A stretch of DNA of 55,029 bases from an uncultured Alphaproteobacteria bacterium (GTDB lineage: Bacteria; Pseudomonadota; Alphaproteobacteria; HIMB59; GCA-002718135), in the NCBI GenBank assembly GCA_902589095.1, contig CACIRR010000003.1, positions 1 to 55,029 on the forward strand, given 5' to 3'. Shown here one piece after another: positions 34,794 to 43,497 of this stretch; position 1 is the first letter of the stretch; every line of letters starts with the position of its first letter. The position numbers and the translations under genes are program-made. The notes under the pieces are model-generated. The model saw only the letters and a list, made by a program, of their open reading frames with translations, was not told the origin of the DNA and made no database searches.

Positions 34794-36035
34794 CTACAGA
34801 TAACCTGCGTCTTTAGCAGCTGTTTCATAAACAGCCTCTACATCACTAAGTGCTTGTTCAGCACTTTCTGATCCTTTTAAAAAATCAACTAGCTCTGCAC
34901 CTAATGCATTGTGCAATAATCCCATTTGAGCAAACATTGGATAAGATTTAGCGCCGCCTTGAGCAGTTGCAGACACTCCTGCTGCAGCTGGACCAGGTTT
35001 AAAACCATCAATTAACCAAATTGCATCATCATTATTAGCAGCAACCATTTCTGAAGTCATACCACTTACAAGTGCTGCAAACGTTGCTTCTGCTTCACTG
35101 TCAGACACGTTGGTTGCTATAGTTATTCCATCCCACCATAAAGTTGCTCCTGGTATTGAACCACCAGTAACAGTTGGAGCTGCAGATAGAACAGTATTTG
35201 AAGTCACCTCAGCTGAAGAACCTTCATTATCTAGTATAACTCCTCCACGAGAACCCCACATAAAGCCAATTGCAGCTTGACCAGCTTCCCATAATCCTTG
35301 CGTATCATCAGATGCCTGTGTTAAATGATCAGGATGAGCATACTCAACTAGAGCTTTCATTGTTTCTAGAGCCGCAATACCTTTAGCGTTATTAATAGAT
35401 GCTTCTGCACTACCTTGCTTAAAGAATTCTCCACCATGTGCTAAGTATATAGTATTAAATACTTCTCCAACATTCCATCCTACTTTAAGATTCATTACAA
35501 GTGGATGCTCCATGATACCAGCTGAACGTATTTTTTCAGCAGCAGAAATTATTTCATCATAAGTTGCTGGCATTCCATCAACTCCAGCTTTATCTAAAAT
35601 ATCTGTTCTATAATACATGTGCTGAGAATTAGCCATGAATGCTATAGCCATTATTTTACCATCAATAGTTATAAGTTGATTAGATTTTAAGTTGCCACCA
35701 TATTTTTCAACTAGGTCATTTAATGGTCTAACTAGCCCATCATTCATTAACTGAACAAGGGTAGAGTTAGCTACAATCACTGATGTATACTCTGCTGGAT
35801 CTGGTGTTTGAGCAGCGTTCATTATTTGGCGCGCTTCAGTAGTATGATTTCGAGTGAATTCAGAAGCAGATCCTGCACAATTGCTTTCAGCAGAATTTGC
35901 TATTGCGTGAATTGCTGGAAAATCACTTGCTAAAATTCGGATGGATTGTCCATTAGGACCACAATCAGCCGCAAACAAAGATGAGCTGAAGAATAGTGCT
36001 GTTAATCCACCTAAAATTAATTTTTTTAAAAACAT
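34794..36035 (-). CDS. Extracellular sugar-binding protein, family 1 (second CUT1 system)
   Basis: 413 aa SBP_bac_1 protein with a Sec signal peptide (1 to about 22, ending LFAADC; the Cys after AAD is probably structural rather than a lipobox). Family landmarks 'YYRTDILDKAGVDGMPATYDEI' in pieces and 'GFMWGSRGGVI'. A GGAGG precedes the ATG. Divergent from a LacI regulator gene over 127 bp, which probably controls it. Unusually the mature N-terminus 'CGPNGQSIRILASDFPAIHA' resembles that of the long DppA-like protein only by its Cys-Gly-Asn start. Ligand unknown. Confidence 0.92.
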   Translation of the reverse strand: MFLKKLILGGLTALFFSSSLFAADCGPNGQSIRILASDFPAIHAIANSAESNCAGSASEFTRNHTTEARQIMNAAQTPDPAEYTSVIVANSTLVQLMNDGLVRPLNDLVEKYGGNLKSNQLITIDGKIMAIAFMANSQHMYYRTDILDKAGVDGMPATYDEIISAAEKIRSAGIMEHPLVMNLKVGWNVGEVFNTIYLAHGGEFFKQGSAEASINNAKGIAALETMKALVEYAHPDHLTQASDDTQGLWEAGQAAIGFMWGSRGGVILDNEGSSAEVTSNTVLSAAPTVTGGSIPGATLWWDGITIATNVSDSEAEATFAALVSGMTSEMVAANNDDAIWLIDGFKPGPAAAGVSATAQGGAKSYPMFAQMGLLHNALGAELVDFLKGSESAEQALSDVEAVYETAAKDAGYL

Positions 36036-36106
36036 GTTTCCTCCATATATTACGTATAAAAAACAATTTTTTTAAGCGTATGTATATTACTATAATTATT
36101 AAAATG

Positions 36107-36138
36107 ATATTGCATTACTTTGAATTAATATGCAATAT
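36107..36138. promoter_or_regulatory. Candidate operator: 9-bp inverted repeat before LacI gene
   Basis: ATATTGCAT (36107-36115) is matched by ATGCAATAT (36130-36138), a perfect 9-bp inverted repeat with a 14-nt spacer, 24 bp before the LacI-type start and inside the divergent gap shared with the binding-protein gene. LacI operators are usually tighter palindromes, so this may be two half sites or a chance repeat in AT-rich DNA. Confidence 0.4.
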
Positions 36139-36162
36139 AATGAATAAATTAATAGTGGATAA

Positions 36163-37167
36163 ATGAACATTCAGAAAGCAAAATTACCAACATCAAGTAG
36201 TGTGGCAAAGCTAGCAGGTGTGTCACAATCGGCTGTTTCACGATGCTTTACAAAAGGAGCAAGCATTTCTAATAGAACAAAATTGAGAGTTATCGAAGCA
36301 GCAAAAAAACTAGGATATAAACCACAGTCCTTTTCAACTAATTCTCTGAGTTTAGATGAGGGAGGTTTAGTTGGTGTTATATTACCATATATTACGAATA
36401 GATATTATCCTGAAGTGCTTATCGAATTACATGAAGCTCTAAGAGTATCAGGGTATAGAATTTTATTAATTACTACTGATGATGGTGAGGAATTAGATGA
36501 TAATTTAATTCAACCCTACTTAAAAGAAAAGTTAGTTGCGATTGTTTCAGCAACAAAGCCTACTGATGCGTTTGTAGAAAACTGTTTAGCCAAACAAATT
36601 CAACTTATTGCATTTAATAGAAATTGGAAAATACCTACACTGAGTTCTGTAGCTTGTGATCATAAGTATGGTGGAGAAGCGGCGGCAGAACATTTCGTTA
36701 ATAATGGGCATACTAAAATAGGAATGGTTGAAGGACCAATTGGATCATTTGTAAGTGAAGAAAGATGTAAAGGTTTCAAAAACTATTTAAATAATTTAGA
36801 CAAAATTAAACTGTTTCATGAAAGAGGAAATTTTACATATGAAGGAGGTTTAGATTCAGCAAAAAAACTTTTAAAAAATAATATTACAGCATTGTTTTGT
36901 GCTGATGATATTATGGCTTTTGGTTGTGTTGATTATATTAAAAAAAATACAAAACTTAATATACCAGAAGAGATAGAGGTAATTGGATATGATGACATAT
37001 CTTCAGCAAATTGGCATTCATATAATTTAACAACAATTAGACAACCAGTAAGACAAATGTCTAAACTTGTAACCCAAATAATAGATGATAACATTAAGGA
37101 TCCAGAGTTAGAGCCTATCAATCATTTAATTCAGGGTAAATTTATTTATCGAAATACAACTAGATAG
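36163..37167 (+). CDS. LacI-family transcriptional regulator
   Basis: 334 aa. N-terminal helix-turn-helix 'SVAKLAGVSQSAVSRCF' (about 13-29) and hinge 'AAKKLGYKPQ', then a sugar-binding-protein-like core ('VGVILPYITNRYYPEV', 'GHTKIGMVEGP', 'CADDIMAFG', 'DDISSANW', 'TIRQPVRQM'). Likely a repressor that senses the substrate of the divergent CUT1 importer. No other regulator is encoded in the window, so it could also control further genes nearby. Followed after 3 bp by an alpha/beta hydrolase gene. Confidence 0.94.
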   Translation: MNIQKAKLPTSSSVAKLAGVSQSAVSRCFTKGASISNRTKLRVIEAAKKLGYKPQSFSTNSLSLDEGGLVGVILPYITNRYYPEVLIELHEALRVSGYRILLITTDDGEELDDNLIQPYLKEKLVAIVSATKPTDAFVENCLAKQIQLIAFNRNWKIPTLSSVACDHKYGGEAAAEHFVNNGHTKIGMVEGPIGSFVSEERCKGFKNYLNNLDKIKLFHERGNFTYEGGLDSAKKLLKNNITALFCADDIMAFGCVDYIKKNTKLNIPEEIEVIGYDDISSANWHSYNLTTIRQPVRQMSKLVTQIIDDNIKDPELEPINHLIQGKFIYRNTTR

Positions 37168-37170
37168 AAA

Positions 37171-37863
37171 TTGGGTAAAGTAATTTTAATCCCTGGATAC
37201 ATGTGTAACAAAAACATTTGGGATGCACAAATATCTTTTCTAAAAAAAAAATATAGTGTTTCCATTCCTTCTCTAAAGAATATTGCTACAGTTGATGAAG
37301 CTGTACAAAAAATCATAAACAAAAATAAAAAAAAAATTTCTGTTATTGGTTTTTCAATGGGAGGATTTATTGCAATAAAATTAGCAATCGAGTATCCGGA
37401 AATATTAGATAAATTAGTTTTAATAGGAACTAATGCAAGAGATATTTCACAAAAAAGAAAGTTGCTTTTAGAAAAGTCATTAACAACCTTAAATAAAAAT
37501 AACTTTGCAAAATTATTTTATCAAAAAAACTATAGTTCCTATTTTTCTGATAAAGATTTGAAAAATACATCATACCAAAATACTGTTTACTCAATGGCTA
37601 AACAATTAGGGTATAAGACTTTTTTAGACCAAACGAATTTGATTCTAAAAAGACCTAATCAATTAAATAAGCTAAATAAGATTGTATCAAAAACTCTTAT
37701 TGTTCGTGGCAAAAACGATAAACTATCCTCTAATATTATGAACAAGGAATTAAATAAGAAAATAAAATATTCAGTTTATACAGAAATTAAAAATTCTTCT
37801 CATTTTGTAATGCTAGAGAAGCCAAAAACTTTTAATAAAATTATTACTAATTTTTTATTTTAA
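37171..37863 (+). CDS. Alpha/beta hydrolase
   Basis: 230 aa alpha/beta-hydrolase fold protein. Oxyanion region 'IPGYMCNKNIWD', nucleophile elbow 'GFSMGG' with catalytic Ser, acid in 'VRGKNDKLS' and His in 'SSHFVMLEKP'. The start is a TTG, 3 bp after the LacI stop; the first internal ATG would remove the oxyanion strand, so TTG is preferred. Could be an esterase or lactonase working with the catabolic genes around it. Substrate unknown. Its stop is one base from the convergent MetE-like gene. Confidence 0.85.
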   Translation: MGKVILIPGYMCNKNIWDAQISFLKKKYSVSIPSLKNIATVDEAVQKIINKNKKKISVIGFSMGGFIAIKLAIEYPEILDKLVLIGTNARDISQKRKLLLEKSLTTLNKNNFAKLFYQKNYSSYFSDKDLKNTSYQNTVYSMAKQLGYKTFLDQTNLILKRPNQLNKLNKIVSKTLIVRGKNDKLSSNIMNKELNKKIKYSVYTEIKNSSHFVMLEKPKTFNKIITNFLF

Positions 37864-37864
37864 A

Positions 37865-38995
37865 TCAAATTGTTTTAGATGCTATTTGAGTTCCATTAAC
37901 TAACGAAATTAGTTTCTCATAACAAATTTTTTCATCAACTTTTCCAAATCCAGCAAAAGTACTAAAACCACAATCTGTACCAGCCATAATTTGCTCCTTT
38001 GGTACAAAAGTAGAAAATTGTTTTAACCGATCAGCAACAACTTCAGGGTGTTCAACAAAATTTGAAGTAGAGTCAATAACACCAGGCACAATAACTTTAT
38101 CTTGTGGCAATTTAATCTTTTCAAAAACTTTCCATTCATGTGCATGTCTTGGATTAGAAGACTCAATTAATAAATATTTACTTTTTGCCTTAAGTACTAT
38201 TGGTAAAATTTTTTCCAAACCAATATCAAAAGTATGAGGTCCTTCATAATTTCCCCAGCAGATATGCATTCTAATTTTGTCTTCTGAAACTGATGCCAGT
38301 GAAAGATTAAGAGCTTCAATTTGTTTTTCTGCTCGCAGCAAAAAACTTTTTTCATCTAATTCTTTAAAATTCATATGCCTTGCTAGGGCTAAATCTGGAC
38401 AATCAACTTGCAAGAATAAATTATTAGAAGTAATTTGTTGATATTCTTCTGCCATAATCACACTAAGCTTACTTAGGTACTCGTCATCATTTTTGTAAAA
38501 TTTATTAGGTAAAAAAACATTTATGACTCCTGGTGAGGCAGCATTCATAAAGCCCTTAGTATGATTATTAGCACTTAATGCAGAAGATAGATTATTTATA
38601 TCTTTTAAAAGATCATCGTTTTTTTTAATTGAGAGTTCTCCAGTACAACAGGGTCGGGTATAAGTAGGTGTTCCACCACTTTTAGCAATTTTATCTTTAT
38701 ATTCAGGAAATGCATCTAAGTCAGCTGGCGCTCTTCTTTCACTTTCACCAGAAAAACCATTAATTCTATCTTTCACATATGTAGCATAACTGATTTTACT
38801 CATTTCACCATCACTGACAAAATCAATACCTATATCAAGTTGTTTTTTGACAATGTCACTTACATTTTGTTTTACAACATCATCAAATTCATTTTCACTA
38901 AAACTATCTCCCTTATCTTTTGCAAAAAGTAATTCTGATAAAGCTTTAGAACGAGGTAAACTTCCTACATGTGTTGTTAAAATTTTCGTGTTCAA
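37865..38995 (-). CDS. MetE C-domain-like protein (second short homologue)
   Basis: 376 aa, catalytic-domain-only MetE homologue. It opens 'TKILTTHVGSLPRS', has 'DGEMSK', zinc ligands in 'RMHICWGN' (His, Cys) and 'AGTDCGFSTF' (Cys), and 'QVDCPDLALAR' in place of the usual Glu-containing VDEP, so the substrate site differs from the protein at 21719-22771. Related to the family annotated as epoxyalkane:coenzyme M transferase-like or 5-methyltetrahydropteroyltriglutamate methyltransferase-like. It lies 7 bp after a double-SnoaL gene, probably in one unit with the cupin gene. Reaction unknown. Confidence 0.82.
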   Translation of the reverse strand: MNTKILTTHVGSLPRSKALSELLFAKDKGDSFSENEFDDVVKQNVSDIVKKQLDIGIDFVSDGEMSKISYATYVKDRINGFSGESERRAPADLDAFPEYKDKIAKSGGTPTYTRPCCTGELSIKKNDDLLKDINNLSSALSANNHTKGFMNAASPGVINVFLPNKFYKNDDEYLSKLSVIMAEEYQQITSNNLFLQVDCPDLALARHMNFKELDEKSFLLRAEKQIEALNLSLASVSEDKIRMHICWGNYEGPHTFDIGLEKILPIVLKAKSKYLLIESSNPRHAHEWKVFEKIKLPQDKVIVPGVIDSTSNFVEHPEVVADRLKQFSTFVPKEQIMAGTDCGFSTFAGFGKVDEKICYEKLISLVNGTQIASKTI

Positions 38996-39002
38996 TCTTT
39001 AG

Positions 39003-39974
39003 CTATCCTGTTTTCATCAAAATTTGTTTCCAAATTTCAGTTTCATCAAATAAAATCCATTCATTTTTAATTCCTCGTGGTCCAAATTCAACATGTGATA
39101 TAGCCATAACATGAACTGCTGCTTGACTAGGTACTCCAAAATATCCCGAACCCGAATGAACACCATTAAGTGACCATCTAATAGCTGCCTTTCTGTACTG
39201 ATTTGGTTCTTCTAAATAGCTAACATGATCAATTGAAAATGTTGCATCAGGAAATGATGAAAATAGAGAAGTCCAAAAAGTTTTTACTTCTTCAACTCCG
39301 TAAGCTTTCAATCCGCCTGGTAATTCTTGATTTATTGCTCTATCATATGTTTTATCAACTATATTAATATCTTTATTAAATATAGATTTTAGGACTTCTG
39401 CATATTCATAACCTGAATTTTTTTCCGGTAAATTTAATTGTGAATATTTCAAATCCAAAGGCGTATTTTTGTTAAAAGGAACTGCACAATTTTCAACACC
39501 CCCTTGATTATCAATTATTTGTTTTGCATATTTTTTTGGATCTAAATTAAGTTGTCTTACGATTGCGCCCTGATCTCTAACAAGCCATTCATCATACACT
39601 TGATTATCCTTGCATGCACAATCTGCAATTACTCTATAAATAAGTTTTTTTCCTGTTGCTTTTCCATAAACCCCATCATTCAAGTGGGTTGCTCTAGTTA
39701 AAATTCGGTGCGAAGATAAATACCCATCATGTTCATTACCTATCCATATGACATCTTCACCTAAAAGTTGACGGTCAGGAAATTCTTCTAAAGTTGCATA
39801 AGTTGCTTTCACAACTGCATCAGGTCCATACACAACTCCAGCAGGGGACCTAACTGGAATTCCTTTTGCATAATATTCTCTTATTGACTCAACATCCTTG
39901 TCTTCCCAAATTTGATATGTAATTTTTAGTATATAATCGGGTAGATCTCTAAATTTTTGATCAAAACCCTGCAT
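39003..39974 (-). CDS. Double SnoaL/NTF2-like protein (divergent member)
   Basis: 323 aa with two SnoaL-like domains: an N-terminal one ('YYAKGIPVRSPAGVVYG', 'DRQLLGEDVIW') and a C-terminal one ('YDRAINQELPGGLKAYG', 'SSFPDATFSIDHV', 'VHVMAISHVEFG'). Related folds act as isomerases, cyclases or hydratases. More distant from the pair at 31712 and 41058, and the order of motifs differs. Three bases after the double-cupin gene and 7 bp before the MetE-like gene, consistent with one three-gene unit. No reaction can be named. Confidence 0.75.
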   Translation of the reverse strand: MQGFDQKFRDLPDYILKITYQIWEDKDVESIREYYAKGIPVRSPAGVVYGPDAVVKATYATLEEFPDRQLLGEDVIWIGNEHDGYLSSHRILTRATHLNDGVYGKATGKKLIYRVIADCACKDNQVYDEWLVRDQGAIVRQLNLDPKKYAKQIIDNQGGVENCAVPFNKNTPLDLKYSQLNLPEKNSGYEYAEVLKSIFNKDINIVDKTYDRAINQELPGGLKAYGVEEVKTFWTSLFSSFPDATFSIDHVSYLEEPNQYRKAAIRWSLNGVHSGSGYFGVPSQAAVHVMAISHVEFGPRGIKNEWILFDETEIWKQILMKTG

Positions 39975-39977
39975 CTT

Positions 39978-40949
39978 TTAATTTTTTTGGCGCACTATAT
40001 AAATGCTACCCTTATCGCTACTTATATTTTTAAGGCTTCTTGTAGAGTTTTTTGGAGGGGAGAAGGCATCTCTAGAGCCAATTAACACCTTTTTATCATT
40101 ACATGTAATTTCCCATTCTCCCTCCAAACATAAATAAACTTCAGATTTTGATGAGGTGTAAGAATGGATATGAGCATTATTACCTTCAAGAAGAGTAAGT
40201 CCAAATCCAGTTTTATGACTAATGTATGGTTTAAATTCTTTATTATGAATAGTGAAATCATCTAAATAATTTAAAATAGAATTTGAATTATAATGTTCGT
40301 CATCTAGAAAATAATTTTTTTGATCTGCGTAGCGAATTACAAATTTTTCAATTTCTTCAGAAGTGTAATGATCAAATTGTGTTAATTCATTATCTGTGAT
40401 TGGCTCTATTGCTTTTTTACCATCGGGTATTTGATTTTTTTCTAAATCAATAAGAGAGTTATCATTTAGAAGAACCATTCCAGTTTCTTTTGCTTTTTTT
40501 AACAATGAAGGAGTCCATGTAATTACTCCCGGATCATTTTCTCCTAACACTACAAACATTAATGCTTGTTGATCACTAACATTTTGAAATCCTCTAAACA
40601 TATTAGTAGGAAATGAAGCGACATCTCCTTTATGTAAAATAACCTCACCCTCTTTTCCATCTGGTCCCCAATAAAAACGCCACGAACCAGAAAAGATAAT
40701 AAATACCTCAGCTGTTGTATGACTATGAAGCCCAGAACCATTCATCGGTGCAGCACTTACTGCCCCAATATTAAACCCATGCTCCTCAGCAATTTTTACA
40801 TTTTGTTTAGAATCTTCACTTACGCCAGGACCCACTACTGAGTAATTCAATCTATCTTGATGTCCTTTTAATTTACCCTCAACAAAAGGAACCTTACTTG
40901 GTATTAGATCATTAAATCTCGCCAGACGAGTTTCTATATTTATTGACAT
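39978..40949 (-). CDS. Double-domain cupin protein
   Basis: 323 aa bicupin. First cupin (about 55-160) has 'SGLHSHTTAEVFIIFSGSW' and 'GDVASFPTNMFRGFQN', giving the two His and a Glu of a cupin metal site; the second (about 235-320) has 'NAHIHSYTSSKSEVYLCLEGEW' and 'DAFSPPKNSTRSLKNI'. Cupins of this size include dioxygenases and sugar isomerases. First gene of the unit cupin, SnoaL, MetE-like; divergent from a third double-SnoaL gene. Substrate unknown. Confidence 0.8.
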   Translation of the reverse strand: MSINIETRLARFNDLIPSKVPFVEGKLKGHQDRLNYSVVGPGVSEDSKQNVKIAEEHGFNIGAVSAAPMNGSGLHSHTTAEVFIIFSGSWRFYWGPDGKEGEVILHKGDVASFPTNMFRGFQNVSDQQALMFVVLGENDPGVITWTPSLLKKAKETGMVLLNDNSLIDLEKNQIPDGKKAIEPITDNELTQFDHYTSEEIEKFVIRYADQKNYFLDDEHYNSNSILNYLDDFTIHNKEFKPYISHKTGFGLTLLEGNNAHIHSYTSSKSEVYLCLEGEWEITCNDKKVLIGSRDAFSPPKNSTRSLKNISSDKGSIYIVRQKN

Positions 40950-40989
40950 TTTAAGAAAAATTATATTTTATGCATTTTTAATGAATATT

Positions 40990-41005
40990 ATTCAAAATAT
41001 TGAAT
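40990..41005. promoter_or_regulatory. Short palindrome in cupin/SnoaL divergent gap
   Basis: ATTCAA (40990-40995) and TTGAAT (41000-41005) form a perfect inverted repeat with a 4-nt centre in the 108-bp gap between two divergent genes. Its position suits a regulator site, but in DNA this AT-rich a chance repeat is quite possible. Confidence 0.25.
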
Positions 41006-41057
41006 AAATCAATTAAATATTGAGCCTAAACTGTGAGTAACTAAAACTAAGTAAATT

Positions 41058-42149
41058 ATGACAGAAATTGAAAATTTTAATACTGGAATAAAAAAAGAAG
41101 GAAGCACTGAAGTAATTAATTTAAATCCAAAGATAAATATAGCAAATAAAAAAAAAATCAGAATTCTTCTAAAAAATATAGCTGAATCCAATTCAGAAAA
41201 TATTAATAATAATATTAGTGATGCGTATCATGATGATGCAGAAATAAGAACCTTCCATCCACTTAATGACTTAAAAGGCATTTCTGAAATAACAGAAAAA
41301 TTATGGAAACCGCTTTTAAATGCATTTCCTGATCTTGAGAGAAGGGATAACCTAATTCTTGGCGGTTCTTTTCAAGACTCAATTTTTGTTTCAACAATAG
41401 CTCATTTAACTGGGACTTTTGTTAATCCATGGCTTAATGTTCCTGCTCATGGCAAAACAATACATTTAAGAATATGTGAAGCGCATCAAATTAAAGATAA
41501 TAAAATCATTCAATCACATATTTTGATTGATACTCTAGATTTTATTCGTCAGGCAGGATTTTGGCCAATAAATAAATCATTAGGAGTAGAAGGAATGTGG
41601 CCTGGTCCTATAACCGGTGATGGTACAACATTTGAAAATATGGATGATGAGTTGTCCATCAATTCGATGAATCAAGCTTTAACAATGCAGAGAAGTTTAA
41701 ATATAAAACCAGAAACAGATCCTGGATCAACGCATGAATACGTTAGAGATAAATTGCTAAATCATCCTCAAAAAGAATTCTGGCATCCTAAAATGATGTG
41801 GTACGGACCTTGCGGTATTGGTACAGCAAGAGGTTTAAAAGGATTTGTTGATCATCATCAATTACCTTTTAGGTTTACATTTAAAGAGAGAGATTACTGG
41901 AAAATTGGTCATTATATAGAAATAGCTGATGGTAATTATTCAATGACATCAGGCTGGCACAGTATTGAGTGTATACATGGTTCTAATGAGTGGCTAGGCT
42001 ACAAAGGTACTGGTAAAGCTGTCACAATGAGGGTTATGGATTTCTATTTACATCATGAAGGTTTGATACGAGAAAACTGGGTCCCAATAGATATAGCACA
42101 TATCTTAAATCAAATAGGCATAGATGTATTTGATCTAATAAAAAAATAA
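41058..42149 (+). CDS. Double SnoaL/NTF2-like protein
   Basis: 363 aa, paralogue of the protein at 31712-32785. Shared blocks: 'DLERRDNL', 'FWHPKMMWYGPCGIGTARGL', 'HHQLPF' and the ending 'GLIRENWVPIDIAHILNQIG'. A Lys/Asn-rich N-terminal tail (1-35) precedes the first domain. Divergent from the double cupin and 61 bp before an HpsN-like dehydrogenase, so it may prepare or isomerise a substrate for that enzyme. SnoaL fold is clear, activity is not. Confidence 0.8.
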   Translation: MTEIENFNTGIKKEGSTEVINLNPKINIANKKKIRILLKNIAESNSENINNNISDAYHDDAEIRTFHPLNDLKGISEITEKLWKPLLNAFPDLERRDNLILGGSFQDSIFVSTIAHLTGTFVNPWLNVPAHGKTIHLRICEAHQIKDNKIIQSHILIDTLDFIRQAGFWPINKSLGVEGMWPGPITGDGTTFENMDDELSINSMNQALTMQRSLNIKPETDPGSTHEYVRDKLLNHPQKEFWHPKMMWYGPCGIGTARGLKGFVDHHQLPFRFTFKERDYWKIGHYIEIADGNYSMTSGWHSIECIHGSNEWLGYKGTGKAVTMRVMDFYLHHEGLIRENWVPIDIAHILNQIGIDVFDLIKK

Positions 42150-42210
42150 CAGATTAAATAGATATTATCAGTTTATTATATATACGTAGAAAATTAATTG
42201 AGGGGATAAA

Positions 42211-43497
42211 ATGACTGTTTCATATATCAAAAAAGCTGACAAAACTGCTTCTTCCGATGAAGTAGAAACAAGACAACGAGTTCAAGAAGTTCTTAAAGAA
42301 ATTGAAACAAAAAGAGATGAGGGCATTAGAGAAATCTCTCGAAAATTTGATAATTATGAAGGTGATGTTATTGTTTCTCAAGAAAAAATTGAAGAAGTTA
42401 TAAAATCATTAGATCAAAAAGTAAAAGATGATGTGCAGTTCTCCTATGATAGAGTTCGCAGTTTTGCAGAGCATCAACTAAAACATCTTAATAATGATTT
42501 TGAAGTTGAATTATCTCCAGGTCTTTTTGCTGGTCAAAAATTAATTCCTGTGAACAGTGTTGGTTGTTATGTTCCAGGGGGCCGGTATAATAATATTGCC
42601 TCCGCTGTCATGAGTATCACGACAGCAAAAGTTGCGGGTGTTAAAAATGTAATTGCCGCGAGTCCTCCAAAAGATGAAAATGGGGCTAATCCTATAATTA
42701 TTTACACTGCAAATTTATGTGGTGCTGATGTTATTATGAACTGTGGTGGAATTGGAGCAATTGGAGCTTTTGCTTATGGATGTTTTGGCAATCCAGAAGT
42801 TGATATGATCGTTGGTCCAGGAAACCAGTATGTAGCAGAAGCAAAAAGAATTTTATACGGAAAAGTTGGAATAGATTTATTTGCTGGGCCTACAGAAATT
42901 GGTATTATCGCAGATCATACTGCTGATAAAGAAATGATCGCTGTTGATCTTGTTGGTCAAGCAGAACACGGTCCAAATTCTCCAGCGTGGCTGTATACAA
43001 CTGATAAAGAATTGTGTGATTATGTTATGAAGCGAGTACCAGAATTAATTGCTGAACTCCCCGAAACATCGAGAAATAATGCTGATGCTGCTTGGCGTGA
43101 TTATGGTGAGGTTGTGTTGTGTGATACTAATGAAGAATTATGCCAGGTAAGTGATGAATATGCACCTGAGCATTTAGAAGTACAAGCTGAAAAATTGGAT
43201 TGGTGGTTAGATAAATTAAAAAACTATGGATCATTATTTTTAGGAGAAGAAACTACAGTTGCTTACGGCGATAAATGTTCTGGAACTAACCACATTCTTC
43301 CAACCAAAGGAGCTGCAAAATATACTGGTGGTTTGTTTGTAGGTAAATTTATCAAAACAGTTACCTTTCAGCGCATGACAAAAGAATCGAATAAAGAAGT
43401 TGGTGCTGCAGCAGCTAGAATTTCACGATTAGAAGGAATGGAAGCACATGCACGAACAGGTGATGCCCGTTTAAGAAAATATGGTTTTCAAAATTAA
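42211..43497 (+). CDS. hpsN: HisD-fold dehydrogenase, HpsN-like (sulfopropanediol dehydrogenase)
   Basis: 428 aa histidinol-dehydrogenase superfamily enzyme. Metal and catalytic residues are in place: Gln250 and His253 ('VGQAEHGPNSP'), Glu320-His321 ('YAPEHLEV'), Asp354 ('AYGDK') and a C-terminal His in 'GMEAHARTGD'. The variant text 'EHGPNSPAWLYT' and 'YGSLFLGEETTVAYGDK' matches HpsN, which oxidises 2,3-dihydroxypropane-1-sulfonate to sulfolactate in two NAD steps through sulfolactaldehyde, rather than biosynthetic HisD. No his genes are nearby. Ribosome site GAGGGG precedes the ATG. In this window it could supply sulfolactate to the SlcC/ComDE enzymes. Other alcohols are possible. Confidence 0.75.
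   Translation: MTVSYIKKADKTASSDEVETRQRVQEVLKEIETKRDEGIREISRKFDNYEGDVIVSQEKIEEVIKSLDQKVKDDVQFSYDRVRSFAEHQLKHLNNDFEVELSPGLFAGQKLIPVNSVGCYVPGGRYNNIASAVMSITTAKVAGVKNVIAASPPKDENGANPIIIYTANLCGADVIMNCGGIGAIGAFAYGCFGNPEVDMIVGPGNQYVAEAKRILYGKVGIDLFAGPTEIGIIADHTADKEMIAVDLVGQAEHGPNSPAWLYTTDKELCDYVMKRVPELIAELPETSRNNADAAWRDYGEVVLCDTNEELCQVSDEYAPEHLEVQAEKLDWWLDKLKNYGSLFLGEETTVAYGDKCSGTNHILPTKGAAKYTGGLFVGKFIKTVTFQRMTKESNKEVGAAAARISRLEGMEAHARTGDARLRKYGFQN

Noticed and set aside
42211..43497. Biosynthetic histidinol dehydrogenase (hisD)
   Set aside because: No his genes nearby and signature text matches the HpsN subgroup rather than HisD.
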